From an uncultured Gammaproteobacteria bacterium (lineage in GTDB: Bacteria; Pseudomonadota; Gammaproteobacteria; HK1), in assembly GCA_947258715.1 (NCBI GenBank), contig CAMYJH010000001.1:1-64000 (forward strand): a stretch of DNA of 64,000 bases. The letters are read 5' to 3'. Shown here piece by piece: positions 36,832 through 45,617 of the stretch (the stretch's first letter is position 1; every line of letters begins with the position of its first letter). Both the position numbers and the translations under genes were made by a program. Below the pieces are notes generated by a model. It saw nothing but the letters and a program-made list of their open reading frames with translations. It was not told where the DNA came from and did not search any database.

Positions 36832-37132
36832 AAGCTCCGACCCCTTTACCCGGTCGTTCGGGGCAAGGCTGGTGACGGCCTGACGAGGAATCGGGAAATC
36901 TCAATCCTGTCCTGTGCGGCGAAGGTAGTTGCCAGTTTTCCAGGGTGGGTGCGAAAGTGGGGCGTTGGGAAATGAATATTTTCTTCGTCGCGCTCTATTT
37001 TCGGACCGTTGCGGCTTTTTCTGACTGCGCTCAGCCACTTGTATGGAGCCGCCGGATCTTCGAAGGATGAGCGCAAAGACACCTTATCTAACTGGTCGTG
37101 GCTGGGCTATATCCCGGCTCGGTGTCGGTAGC

Positions 37133-37161
37133 TTAACAGGCCCGGGAAAGGGGGTTACACT
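37133..37161 (+). promoter_or_regulatory. Probable sigma-70 promoter of choXWV
   Basis: TTAACA (37133-37138) and TACACT (37156-37161) are separated by exactly 17 bases, matching the consensus in 5 and 4 of 6 positions. This predicts a leader of about 78 bases to the choX GTG. No BetI-like palindrome is evident, so the inducer cannot be inferred. Confidence 0.6.
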
Positions 37162-37245
37162 GCTGCGCCGACGAAAAGAAGCAACAAAGCAGAGCCGTGG
37201 TGCTCGCACTGCAGGTTTCTGTTGATTTCAATGGAGGAGAGAACA

Positions 37246-38199
37246 GTGTCAAAAATCCGAGTTCGACAGATTGCCCTGGCGGGCCTCGTAGCAATGGGAG
37301 TTGCCAGCGGCGCCCGCGGCGCCGGTGACCCCGCTTCCTGCAAGAGCGTACACTTTTCTGACGTAGGCTGGAGCTGTATCACGGCCACCACCGCCATCGC
37401 GTCCAATGTTCTGGAGGGTCTCGGCTACACGCCGAAGGCAAGTGTGCTTTCAGTACCCATCACTTTCGAAAGCCTTTCCAACGGCGACGTCGACGCCTTC
37501 CTGGGTCTGTGGCTGCCCACCCAGGAGAGCATGATCAGCCCCTATTTCGAAAAAGGCTCAATCGACAGGGTCACCTCCAATCTCGAGGGCGCCAAGTATA
37601 CGTTGGCGGTCTCCAAGTCGGCGCACGACTCAGGAGTCAAGTCGTTCGCAGATCTGGACAAGTTTGGCGATAACTTCGGTAAGAAGATTTACGCCATCGA
37701 GCCAGGAAACGACGGTAATCAGATTATTATCGACATGATCGAGAAAGACGCCTACGGGCTGGGCGACTGGGAGATCGTGGAATCCAGCGAAGCCGGCATG
37801 CTGAGTCAGGTACAGCGTGCGGTCAACCGAAAAAAGTGGGTTGTTTTCCTCGGATGGGAGCCGCACCCCATGAACCGCCGTTTCGACATTGCCTACCTCT
37901 CAGGCGGGGACGACTATTTCGGGCCGAACTTCGGCGGCGCCACCGTGTACACCCTCGCGCCCAAAGGTTACACAGAGAGATGCCCGAACGTCGGACAGTT
38001 GCTCAAGAATCTCAAGTTTTCGCTCGCCACGGAGAACGAGATCATGGGATACATGCTGGATGACGGCATGGATCCCAATGCGGCCGCAAAAAAGCTCATC
38101 AAGCAGAACCCGGAGCTTTTGGAAAAATGGCTTGCTGGAGTAACCACCTTCGATGGCAAGAGCGGCTCCAGCGCAGTGAAGAAGCACCTCGGGATGTAA
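37246..38199 (+). CDS. choX: Choline/betaine ABC transporter substrate-binding protein
   Basis: This periplasmic protein captures choline or a betaine for the ChoWV transporter. With GTG at 37246, preceded by GGAGGAGAG, the 317-residue product has a signal peptide (RQIALAGLVAMGVASGARG) and the quaternary-amine pocket pattern: Trp in FSDVGWSCITATT, Trp in LGLWLPTQE, Tyr in AKYTLAVSK and Trp in FLGWEPHPMN, an arrangement like the four aromatic residues of ChoX. The in-frame ATG at 37231 lies on the ribosome site and is rejected. It is the first gene of the operon. Confidence 0.93.
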   Translation: MSKIRVRQIALAGLVAMGVASGARGAGDPASCKSVHFSDVGWSCITATTAIASNVLEGLGYTPKASVLSVPITFESLSNGDVDAFLGLWLPTQESMISPYFEKGSIDRVTSNLEGAKYTLAVSKSAHDSGVKSFADLDKFGDNFGKKIYAIEPGNDGNQIIIDMIEKDAYGLGDWEIVESSEAGMLSQVQRAVNRKKWVVFLGWEPHPMNRRFDIAYLSGGDDYFGPNFGGATVYTLAPKGYTERCPNVGQLLKNLKFSLATENEIMGYMLDDGMDPNAAAKKLIKQNPELLEKWLAGVTTFDGKSGSSAVKKHLGM

Positions 38200-38211
38200 G
38201 TGCGTCGTGGA

Positions 38212-38234
38212 GACGCCCGCTCATTGCGGGCGTC
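38212..38234 (+). other. Intercistronic hairpin after choX
   Basis: A perfect 9-bp stem GACGCCCGC with GCGGGCGTC around a TCATT loop begins 13 bases after the choX stop. No T-run follows, so it is not a standard terminator. In ABC operons a hairpin here often protects the binding-protein message and sets its excess over the membrane parts. Confidence 0.7.
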
Positions 38235-38333
38235 CGCTTCTCCGTTGCACACTTCTAGCTTGACCGACCACGGCGTTACCCCGCGGCGCGCGCGCTGGCG
38301 CGCCTGCGCCGCCCTCCAACAGAGGTAAAGAAA

Positions 38334-39182
38334 ATGGAGTGGCTCACCGATTACAAGATCCCTCTCGGCTCCTGGATCGACCAGTTCGTGAACTTCACAA
38401 ACGATCACGCAGCCTGGGTCTTCGACATTATCTCGGAGACGCTGAACTTTCTAATTGACGGTCTCGTCGACGCGATGCTGTGGATACATCCTCTGCTGCT
38501 GCTTGCCGTATTCGCCGGCATCGCCTGGTGGCTGCATCGCTCCTGGAAGCTGGTCGCGCTGGTCATTCCCTCCCTTCTGCTGGTCATTAACCTCGGGTAC
38601 TGGGACGAAACCGTGCAGACGCTGGCGCTGGTGGTCTGCGCAACGCTAATTTGCACCGTGGTCGGAATCCCCATTGGTATCGCCGCCGCTCATCGCCCGT
38701 GGCTGTATACGGTCATCCGGCCGATTCTCGACCTGATGCAGACGATTCCAACCTTCGTATACCTGATTCCCACGCTCGTCTTGTTCGGTCTCGGGATGGT
38801 GCCCGGGCTCATTTCGACCATCATCTTCGCTATTCCTGCGCCCATCCGGCTCACCTATCTCGGGGTTTCGTCGGTTCCCCAGCAGCTTATCGACGCGGGC
38901 GAGGCGTTCGGTGCAAGGCCGCACCAGCTGCTTTGGAAAGTGGAGCTTCCCTGCGCCATGCCGACCATTATGGCCGGGCTTACCCAGTGCATCATGCTGT
39001 CGTTGTCTATGGTGGTGATCGCAGCGCTGGTTGGGGCCGACTCGCTCGGCACCCCGGTGGTGCGCGCGCTGAGCACCATGAACGTTGCCATGGGCTTCGA
39101 GGCGGGCTTCGCCATCGTGATCCTCGCCATCCTGCTGGATCGGATTTGCAAGCAGCCGGGCGCGCGACCTACGCGCTATTAA
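38334..39182 (+). CDS. choW: Choline/betaine ABC transporter permease
   Basis: The 282-residue inner-membrane protein has a soluble N-terminal segment (WLTDYKIPLGSWIDQFVNF), six or so membrane helices, and the cytoplasmic coupling loop EAFGARPHQLLWKVELPCAMP of ProW-type permeases. TIPTFVYLIPTLVLFGLG and IIFAIPAPIRLTYLG are typical family strings. An AGAGG ribosome site precedes the ATG. It lies between choX and choV. Confidence 0.95.
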   Translation: MEWLTDYKIPLGSWIDQFVNFTNDHAAWVFDIISETLNFLIDGLVDAMLWIHPLLLLAVFAGIAWWLHRSWKLVALVIPSLLLVINLGYWDETVQTLALVVCATLICTVVGIPIGIAAAHRPWLYTVIRPILDLMQTIPTFVYLIPTLVLFGLGMVPGLISTIIFAIPAPIRLTYLGVSSVPQQLIDAGEAFGARPHQLLWKVELPCAMPTIMAGLTQCIMLSLSMVVIAALVGADSLGTPVVRALSTMNVAMGFEAGFAIVILAILLDRICKQPGARPTRY

Positions 39183-39203
39183 TACGCCACCAAGGTTAGG
39201 CCC

Positions 39204-40436
39204 ATGGCCATTGTCGAATTCAAGAACGTCAGCATCGTCTTCGGTGATAACTCCAAGCAGGCACTTGCGCTGCTCGATCAAGGCGAGGAGCGCGATGCAA
39301 TTCTAGAGAAGACTGGCTGCGTAATCGGTGTGGCAAACGCGTCCATCGCTATCGAGCAGGGCGAGATTTGTGTGCTCATGGGGCTCTCGGGCTCAGGTAA
39401 GTCCACGCTGCTACGCAGCGTCAATGGACTCAACCGGGTCAGCCGCGGCGAGGTGCTGGTGGAGGATGAAGGACAGCGAGTCGATGTTACGCGATGCGAT
39501 CCGGCTACGCTGCGACGCTTGCGCATGAACCGCATTTCCATGGTGTTTCAGCAATTTGCCCTGCTGCCCTGGCGCACGGTGCAGGAGAATGTCGGATTCG
39601 GGCTGGAGCTGCGGGGCATGCCCCGAGCCGAGCGCGAGAGCGTGGTAAAGAACAAGCTCGAGCTCGTGGGGCTAGACAAGTGGAGAAACAAGTACGCCAA
39701 CGAGCTTTCCGGCGGTATGCAGCAGAGGGTGGGTCTGGCGCGGGCGTTTGCTACCGACGCTGATATATTGCTGATGGACGAGCCGTTCTCGGCCCTCGAC
39801 CCGTTGATACGCACCCACCTGCAGGACGAGCTGCTGGAACTTCAGACCCGACTCAAGAAGACCATCATCTTCGTCAGCCACGACCTCGACGAGGCGCTCA
39901 AGCTGGGCACCCATATCGCGATTATGGAAGGCGGACACATCGTTCAGTACGGAGAGCCGGAGAGCATCGTGCTGTCCCCTTCGAGTCAGTATGTGGCCGA
40001 TTTCGTCGCTCACATGAATCCGCTCAATGTTTTGCGTGGCTCTTCGCTCTTGCGGCCGGTGGACAATATGCGCAGGGAAGGTAACGAGCTGCTCCTCGAT
40101 TGGTCCGGTCAAAGCCGTATAACTTTGGACCCCTCAGGCCGGCCGCAACGAGTGAGCGTGAACGCAACCGAAGGACGCCTGGTGCCCTACGACGAGGATC
40201 TCGACCTTTCGAGTCTCGGCCGGGAAGATATCGTCACCGCAACACCCGAAATTATCATGCGCCGCGCCATCGAAATTCGACAGCAGACCGGCACGCCCAT
40301 CGTTTTTCTCCAGGACGGCAAGATGATCGGTGTCATCGGAGATGAAGAGATCTACCAGGGCATACTACGCCAGACCAGCATTGCCGAGCGAACCGATGAG
40401 AGCGAAAAAGGGAACAGCCAGCGGGATAATCGATAA
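39204..40436 (+). CDS. choV: Choline/betaine ABC transporter ATP-binding protein
   Basis: The 410-residue ATPase has the ProV/ChoV-type N-terminal extension (FGDNSKQALALLDQGEERD), Walker A GLSGSGKST, Q-loop FQQFALLPWRTVQEN, signature LSGGMQQRVGLA, Walker B ILLMDEPFSALDP and H-loop FVSHDLDEA. After about residue 275 comes a CBS-like region (TPIVFLQDGKMIGVIGDEEI), which in OpuA/ProV proteins senses ionic strength; here the first CBS repeat is poorly conserved. It is followed after 54 bases by a second binding-protein gene. Confidence 0.94.
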   Translation: MAIVEFKNVSIVFGDNSKQALALLDQGEERDAILEKTGCVIGVANASIAIEQGEICVLMGLSGSGKSTLLRSVNGLNRVSRGEVLVEDEGQRVDVTRCDPATLRRLRMNRISMVFQQFALLPWRTVQENVGFGLELRGMPRAERESVVKNKLELVGLDKWRNKYANELSGGMQQRVGLARAFATDADILLMDEPFSALDPLIRTHLQDELLELQTRLKKTIIFVSHDLDEALKLGTHIAIMEGGHIVQYGEPESIVLSPSSQYVADFVAHMNPLNVLRGSSLLRPVDNMRREGNELLLDWSGQSRITLDPSGRPQRVSVNATEGRLVPYDEDLDLSSLGREDIVTATPEIIMRRAIEIRQQTGTPIVFLQDGKMIGVIGDEEIYQGILRQTSIAERTDESEKGNSQRDNR

Positions 40437-40490
40437 TGAAGCGCTTCACGTCAACACATGAACCCGCGTGAAATCCGACGACTGAGGACT

Positions 40491-41297
40491 ATGAGCACGA
40501 CTCCAGTCCGACTCATTGCTTGCTTGCTGCTGGTCGTAGCGCTCCCGATCCAGGCGCACTATCTAAAGCTGGAGCGGGAGCTTACGCAGGCTGGCAGTTT
40601 CACCGTCGGGATCTCGGCGACCGGACGCCCGTTCGCGTATCAAAACGATGGCGTATGGCGGGGCTTCGAGGTGGCGGTGGCGAAGGCGGTCGCCGAAGCG
40701 CACGATCTCACACTGCGCCTCGTGCGCCTGCCTAGAGACGGGCTGGCGGGAGCGCTGGGACGCGGCGAAGTCGATGCCATCAATACCTTGGCGCTGACCG
40801 AGGCCGTCGTGGACACGGTGACGATTCCCTACCTGGTGGTCGGAGATCACGTCATGATCTTAAGGGGCAACCCTTTCCGCATCGAAAAGCTCGACGATCT
40901 ACAAGGACGCACGGTCTCGGCGACATCGGGCTCCACATCGGAGCGCTTCGCGCTGTCGCTCAACGATCAGTTCAAGAATTCGGGCGGTACACCGATGCAA
41001 GTCCACTCGTTTCCATTTCATCGCGCAACCCACTTCCCGGTTTCCATGGGACATGCGGCCGCGTACTTCGTTAACACCGTGAGCGCCGTCGCCATCTCTC
41101 AGGATCCGGATGCGCGCACCCGCATGCTGAGAGGCGCTTTTAAACCGGTGCGCGAAGTGGGTTTCGCTGTCAGCACCGGATACAGCGACATCTTCCATGC
41201 CATCGAGCATGCCATCGCCGCCATGGTGGCAACAGGAAAGTACGAGCGGTTGCGCGGAACCTATCAACTGCCCGCAGAGCTCTCCCCATTCCAGTGA
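40491..41297 (+). CDS. Family 3 extracellular solute-binding protein
   Basis: The 268-residue product has a signal peptide (RLIACLLLVVALPIQAHY) and a PBPb fold of the amino-acid-binding type: SFTVGISATGRPFAYQNDGV, WRGFEVAVAKAVAE, GEVDAINTLALTEAV and LDDLQGRTVSATSGSTSE. It has no partner permease nearby, so it either serves the choline transporter as an alternative receptor or acts as a sensor or scavenger. ATG at 40491 has GAGG upstream with short spacing; ATG at 40458 is an alternative. Ligand unknown. Confidence 0.82.
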   Translation: MSTTPVRLIACLLLVVALPIQAHYLKLERELTQAGSFTVGISATGRPFAYQNDGVWRGFEVAVAKAVAEAHDLTLRLVRLPRDGLAGALGRGEVDAINTLALTEAVVDTVTIPYLVVGDHVMILRGNPFRIEKLDDLQGRTVSATSGSTSERFALSLNDQFKNSGGTPMQVHSFPFHRATHFPVSMGHAAAYFVNTVSAVAISQDPDARTRMLRGAFKPVREVGFAVSTGYSDIFHAIEHAIAAMVATGKYERLRGTYQLPAELSPFQ

Positions 41298-41357
41298 CCG
41301 CGACGCACATGCACTGCCGAACTAATTCCCATCCAGCCTAGGTCCGAGACGGCTTCC

Positions 41358-42275
41358 GTGGTGAGGGCGGAACGCACCGATCTGTTGCCGAGCCTTGCCG
41401 TCGTGGTGTCCGGCGTGCTCTGGGGCCTCTTCTGGATTCCGTTTCGTGCCTTAGGCGAGGCAGGTTTCGAAGGGGGCTGGGCGAGCTTGGCTTTCTACCT
41501 CGGCTCGTGTGCGTTGTTGTTGCCCGCGGCACTGATTAGATGGCGCCGGCTGCGCTCGGCCGGGTGGAGTCTCGTTTTTACCGGAGCCATCGCCGGCGCC
41601 GCCTTCTCACTGTACGCCACCGCGTTGCTCTTGACCGAGGTGGTACGCGTGCTGTTGCTCTTCTACCTCACCCCGGTGTGGGGCACGCTGCTTGGCCGCG
41701 CACTTTTGGGTGAGCGCATTACCGCCAACCGGGCCGTCGCCCTCGCGCTGGGACTCGCGGGACTCGTGGTCATCCTCGGCTCTGAGAACCACTTTCCGCT
41801 TCCTCGCAATCCCGGCGACTGGATGGCTTTGATTGCGGGAGTTGCGTGGGCATACGGATCCTTGCGCATCTACAGCCGGCCGCAGGTCGAGGTCTACGAG
41901 ACCCTATTCGCATTTTTTGCCGGCGGCACCTTGGTAACGACCGCGGTCGCGCTCCTGCCCGTGGCTGGCGACGCGGTGATACCCACCTGGAGCGTGCTGG
42001 GATCGGGATGGCCGTGGCTGACGCTACTGATCGCGCTTTTCGGCATACCCCCCGTCATCATGGCGCTGTGGGGCGCCTCTTGTCTGAGCCCGGGCCGGGT
42101 GGGGATCTTGCTCATGGGAGAGGTGATGGTGGGCGTCGCTTCCGCAGCCGCCTGGTCCGGTGAACCATTCGGCCTGCGCGAGTCCGTCGGAACGGTGCTC
42201 ATCGTCGGCGCCGCGGTCATCGAAACCGTGCATCGGCCGCCATTGCCTCCGGCTGACAAATCGGAACCGAGATGA
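41358..42275 (+). CDS. EamA/DMT-family transporter
   Basis: The 305-residue inner-membrane protein has about ten hydrophobic helices in two related halves, with LPSLAVVVSGVLWGLFWIPF at the start and LTPVWGTLLGRALLGERIT at the end of the first half, typical of the drug/metabolite superfamily. Substrate cannot be read from sequence. GTG at 41358 or 41361 is the start. Its place after choXWV and the extra binding protein suggests a role with osmolytes or amino-acid derivatives, but it may have its own promoter. Confidence 0.85.
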   Translation: MVRAERTDLLPSLAVVVSGVLWGLFWIPFRALGEAGFEGGWASLAFYLGSCALLLPAALIRWRRLRSAGWSLVFTGAIAGAAFSLYATALLLTEVVRVLLLFYLTPVWGTLLGRALLGERITANRAVALALGLAGLVVILGSENHFPLPRNPGDWMALIAGVAWAYGSLRIYSRPQVEVYETLFAFFAGGTLVTTAVALLPVAGDAVIPTWSVLGSGWPWLTLLIALFGIPPVIMALWGASCLSPGRVGILLMGEVMVGVASAAAWSGEPFGLRESVGTVLIVGAAVIETVHRPPLPPADKSEPR

Positions 42276-42334
42276 CCCGCATCGGTACTCAGGTCGTTTC
42301 GAGGCGAATCTTGTTTCGAGTGCTGGTACCCGTC

Positions 42335-42820
42335 TCAGCCAACGAGAGCAATGTTCGCTGGGGAGATCAAGACGTTGAATTGCTCGCACCAGATGACAAC
42401 GGATTTGAAATTCCGGAGGTCAACGCCCGCGGGAATGGCGTAGTTCTGGCTGCCTGAAAAAGCCTTCAGCCGACCGAGATCTACGAACATGCTTTCCTGC
42501 ACCAGAGTGTCGGGGGTGACGTTCGCCTCCGGCACCAGGTAAACGTGAAACTTTGGACCCGGTCCCACCTCGAAATCCGATTCCAGGTGCAGCAGGTCCT
42601 CGTAGATAGTGACCTTGCCCCGCCCGTAGTGGACCGGATCGGAAGGTTGCGCATGGATAAATTCCCCCCTCGCCACGATTTTGCGTTTGTCTCTATCGAC
42701 AACGACCTCGTTCACCGGCGGTGGTGGAAACAAATAGGGAAATACGAATATCCCGGCGGCAAAACCGCCGGCACCACCCAGGATGATGCCGAACAGGACG
42801 CCTATAAACACATTCTTCAT
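42335..42820 (-). CDS. DM13-domain membrane-anchored protein
   Basis: The 161-residue product has one N-terminal membrane segment (VFIGVLFGIILGGAGGFAAGIFVFPYLF) and a periplasmic DM13 domain: GKVTIYEDLLHLESDFEVGPGPKF, VYLVPEANV, VDLGRLKAFSGSQNYAIPAGVDL and VVIWCEQFNVLIS. DM13 domains have been proposed to act in redox reactions through a conserved Cys (Cys in VIWCEQF here). It is convergent with the EamA gene and follows lysS on the same strand by 59 bases. Confidence 0.85.
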   Translation of the reverse strand: MKNVFIGVLFGIILGGAGGFAAGIFVFPYLFPPPPVNEVVVDRDKRKIVARGEFIHAQPSDPVHYGRGKVTIYEDLLHLESDFEVGPGPKFHVYLVPEANVTPDTLVQESMFVDLGRLKAFSGSQNYAIPAGVDLRNFKSVVIWCEQFNVLISPANIALVG

Positions 42821-42879
42821 CGGCCGACCTCCCGTAATCTAATCAAAAGAATCGGTCCTTGAAACGCTTGGATCCCAAC

Positions 42880-44385
42880 TTACTCCGCTTCTGGACGCTT
42901 CGTCTCCGGCCGCATGTGAGGAAACAGCAGCACGTCGCGAATGGACGATGAATCGGTGAACAGCATGACCAAGCGGTCGATGCCGACGCCCTCTCCGGCG
43001 GCGGGAGGCATACCGTATTCCAGCGCGCGGACGTAATCCTCGTCGTAATACATGGCCTCCTCGTCACCGGCGGCGCGACTCTTTGCCTGAACGCGAAAGC
43101 GCTCCGCCTGGTCCTCCGGGTCGTTCAATTCGGAAAACCCGTTCGCGAGCTCGGTGGCGCCGACGAAAAATTCGAAGCGGTCAGCGACGAAGGGATCGTC
43201 GTCGTTGCGCCGGGACAGCGGCGACACATCAGTCGGATAGGCGGTAATAAAAGTTGGGTTGTTGAGCTCGTCTTCGACCGTCCTCTCGAAGATCTCGACC
43301 CAAAGCTTGCCCCGACCCCAGCCGGGCTCTGGCTCGATACCCAGTTTTTTTGCAGCGGCGCGAGTAGTTACTTCGTCGTCGAGATCCGCGGCCTTGATAT
43401 CCGGATTGTGCTTTAGAATCGCTTCGCGCACCGTGAGACGCTCGAACGGGGGGTCGAAGTCGATACGCTTGCCCTGGTATTCGATCTCGGTGCTTCCAGT
43501 GAGCTCCTTGGCAAGGCCCCGCATCATTTCTTCGGTGAGGTTCATGTAGTCGTTGAAATCCTCATAGGCCCCGTAGAACTCCAGCATCGTGAACTCTGGA
43601 TTATGTTGGGTCGAGACGCCCTCGTTGCGGAAGTTTCTGTTTATCTCGTACACGCGCTCGAAACCGCCCACAACCAGGCGCTTGAGGAACAGCTCAGGCG
43701 CGATGCGCAAATACAGGTCCATGTCGAGTGCATTGTGGTGGGTCTTGAACGGTCGCGCCACGGCGCCGCCGGGAATAACCTGCATCATAGGCGTCTCGAC
43801 TTCGAGATAGTCGCGCTGGTTGAAAAACCTGCGCAGGTAGTCGGTGATCTTGGCCCGCGTTCGGAAGGTCCGCCGCGTGTCCTCATTGACGATCAGGTCC
43901 ACGTACCGCTGGCGGTAGCGGGTCTCCAGATCGGCGAGACCGTGAAATTTTTCCGGCAGGGGAGTGAGCGACTTGACCAGCAATCGGATGCTCGTTGCGT
44001 GCACCGACAGCTCGCCGGTCTTGGTACGAAAGACGAAACCCTCTATACCGAGAATGTCGCCCAGGTTCCACTGCTTGAATTCTGCGTATACTCCCTGCGG
44101 CAGATCGTCTCGCCGTACGTATACCTGGATCCTGCCGGAGACATCCTGAAGATGCGCGAACGACGCCTTGCCCATAATCCGCCGGGTCATCATGCGCCCG
44201 GCGATGGCGACCTTCGGTTTCTCCTCATCCAGCACGGCAGAATCTTTTCGGTCGTGCTGCGCGTGGATCTCCGCCGCCGCGGCGCCGCGGCGGAAGTCGT
44301 TAGGATAAGGGTTTCCGCGCTTGCGCAGCTCTGCTAGCTTCCGGCGCCGTTGGGCGGCTTCGTCGCCGTGGGATGAATCCGTCAT
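42880..44385 (-). CDS. lysS: Lysine--tRNA ligase, class II
   Basis: It charges tRNA-Lys. The 501-residue product has an N-terminal OB anticodon-binding domain ([21 protein letters not shown]), motif 1 [16 protein letters not shown], motif 2 [30 protein letters not shown] sequence (FRNEG), and motif 3 [13 protein letters not shown]. It lies 24 bases after prfB, the same pairing as prfB-lysS in E. coli. The start ATG at 44385 follows GA-rich sequence. Confidence 0.97.
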   Translation of the reverse strand: MTDSSHGDEAAQRRRKLAELRKRGNPYPNDFRRGAAAAEIHAQHDRKDSAVLDEEKPKVAIAGRMMTRRIMGKASFAHLQDVSGRIQVYVRRDDLPQGVYAEFKQWNLGDILGIEGFVFRTKTGELSVHATSIRLLVKSLTPLPEKFHGLADLETRYRQRYVDLIVNEDTRRTFRTRAKITDYLRRFFNQRDYLEVETPMMQVIPGGAVARPFKTHHNALDMDLYLRIAPELFLKRLVVGGFERVYEINRNFRNEGVSTQHNPEFTMLEFYGAYEDFNDYMNLTEEMMRGLAKELTGSTEIEYQGKRIDFDPPFERLTVREAILKHNPDIKAADLDDEVTTRAAAKKLGIEPEPGWGRGKLWVEIFERTVEDELNNPTFITAYPTDVSPLSRRNDDDPFVADRFEFFVGATELANGFSELNDPEDQAERFRVQAKSRAAGDEEAMYYDEDYVRALEYGMPPAAGEGVGIDRLVMLFTDSSSIRDVLLFPHMRPETKRPEAE

Positions 44386-44409
44386 CTTTCTGCTTGCGTC
44401 CTTGGTTGA

Positions 44410-45508
44410 TCAGAGCCCGCTTTTGAGGCTCGCCTCAATAAACCGATCCAGATCGCCGTCGAGCACCGCCTGGGTGTTGCCGGTTTCGTGTCCCGTGCGC
44501 AGATCTTTGATCCGCGATTGATCCAGCACGTAGGAACGGATCTGACTGCCCCAGCCGATATCCGACTTCGAGTCTTCCACGGTCTGCTGCTGCTCGCGCC
44601 GCTTTTGCAGCTCGAGCTCATATAGCTTGGCCTTGAGCTGCTTCATCGCCGTGGCCTTGTTCTTATGCTGGGAACGATCGCTCTGGCACTGGACCACGAT
44701 GTTCGTCGGCAGATGGGTAATGCGCACCGCCGATTCGGTGCGGTTGACGTGCTGGCCGCCGGCACCGCTCGCGCGGTAAACATCGATGCGCAAGTCCGCC
44801 GAATTGATTTCGACGTCGATATCCTCGTCCACTTCCGGGGCAACGAATACGGCGGCAAAAGAAGTATGCCGCCGGTTGCCCGAATCGAAGGGAGACTTGC
44901 GCACCAGCCTGTGCACGCCGGTTTCGGTTCTGAGCCAGCCGTAGGCGTGGTCGCCCTCGAACTTGACCGTAGCACTCTTGATCCCAGCCACTTCACCCGC
45001 CGAGGCCTCGATAAGTTCGGTACGGAATCCGCGCCGCTCACCCCAGCGAAGGTACATGCGCAAAAGCATCTCCGCCCAGTCCTGGGCTTCGGTGCCGCCG
45101 GAGCCGGCCTGGATATCGACGAAGGCGTTGGCGGCATCCATCTCGCCGGAGAACATTCTGCGGAACTCGAGCCGTTCGAGCTCGGTTTCCAGCTGGTCAA
45201 GGTCTCGCTTCACCGAGTCCGCGGTCTCGGCGTCCTGTTCTTCGTCAGCGAGTGCCAGCAGGCCGCGGGAGTCCTCGAGCTTGGAGGTCAGACTGAGAAT
45301 GGTTTCGACGATGTTCTCGAGCTCGGCGCGCTCCTTGCCGAGCCGCTGCGCGTGATCGGGATCGTTCCAGAGATCCGGATCTTCGAGCTCGCGATTGACT
45401 TCTTCCAGGCGTTCCCTGCGCGTATCGAAGTCAAAGATACCCCCTAAGAGCGCCCACGCGCTCCTGCATGTCCTTGACGCGTTCGAATTCCGGATTCAAT
45501 TCCAGCAT
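44410..45508 (-). CDS. prfB: Peptide chain release factor 2 with programmed +1 frameshift
   Basis: RF2 releases peptides at UGA and UAA. Reading starts at ATG 45508 ([20 protein letters not shown]), runs 25 codons to an in-frame UGA, shifts +1, and continues [12 protein letters not shown] to the stop. The total is 365 residues, the same as E. coli RF2. It has the stop-codon tripeptide SPF (VRKSPFDSG) and the catalytic GGQ ([13 protein letters not shown]). A reading that starts at the internal ATG 45213 would lose domain 1 and is wrong. Confidence 0.97.
45431..45445 (-). promoter_or_regulatory. prfB frameshift site
   Basis: On the minus strand AGGGGG (45440-45445) is followed by TAT, CTT and TGA C. 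The internal Shine-Dalgarno sequence, slippery CTT and UGA-C context match the canonical E. coli site exactly in order and spacing. Low RF2 stalls the ribosome at UGA and favours the +1 shift, so RF2 controls its own level. Confidence 0.95.
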
Positions 45509-45617
45509 GGCAGTTTATATATGGCGGATCGATGAACTCCGAAAGCGCGGGGATGGTACTACAGCCGCGGCGGGCTTGGCACGCCGCCGGCGCAGCTTTT
45601 GTTTGCTCGCTTCCGCC

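Noticed and set aside
36846..37082. 78-residue minus-strand frame upstream of choX
   Set aside because: Nothing in it resembles a known protein, and it lies in the choX upstream region.
44410..45213. prfB as a short gene starting at 45213
   Set aside because: The upstream 25 codons and the AGGGGG-TATCTTTGAC site show the normal frameshifted gene.
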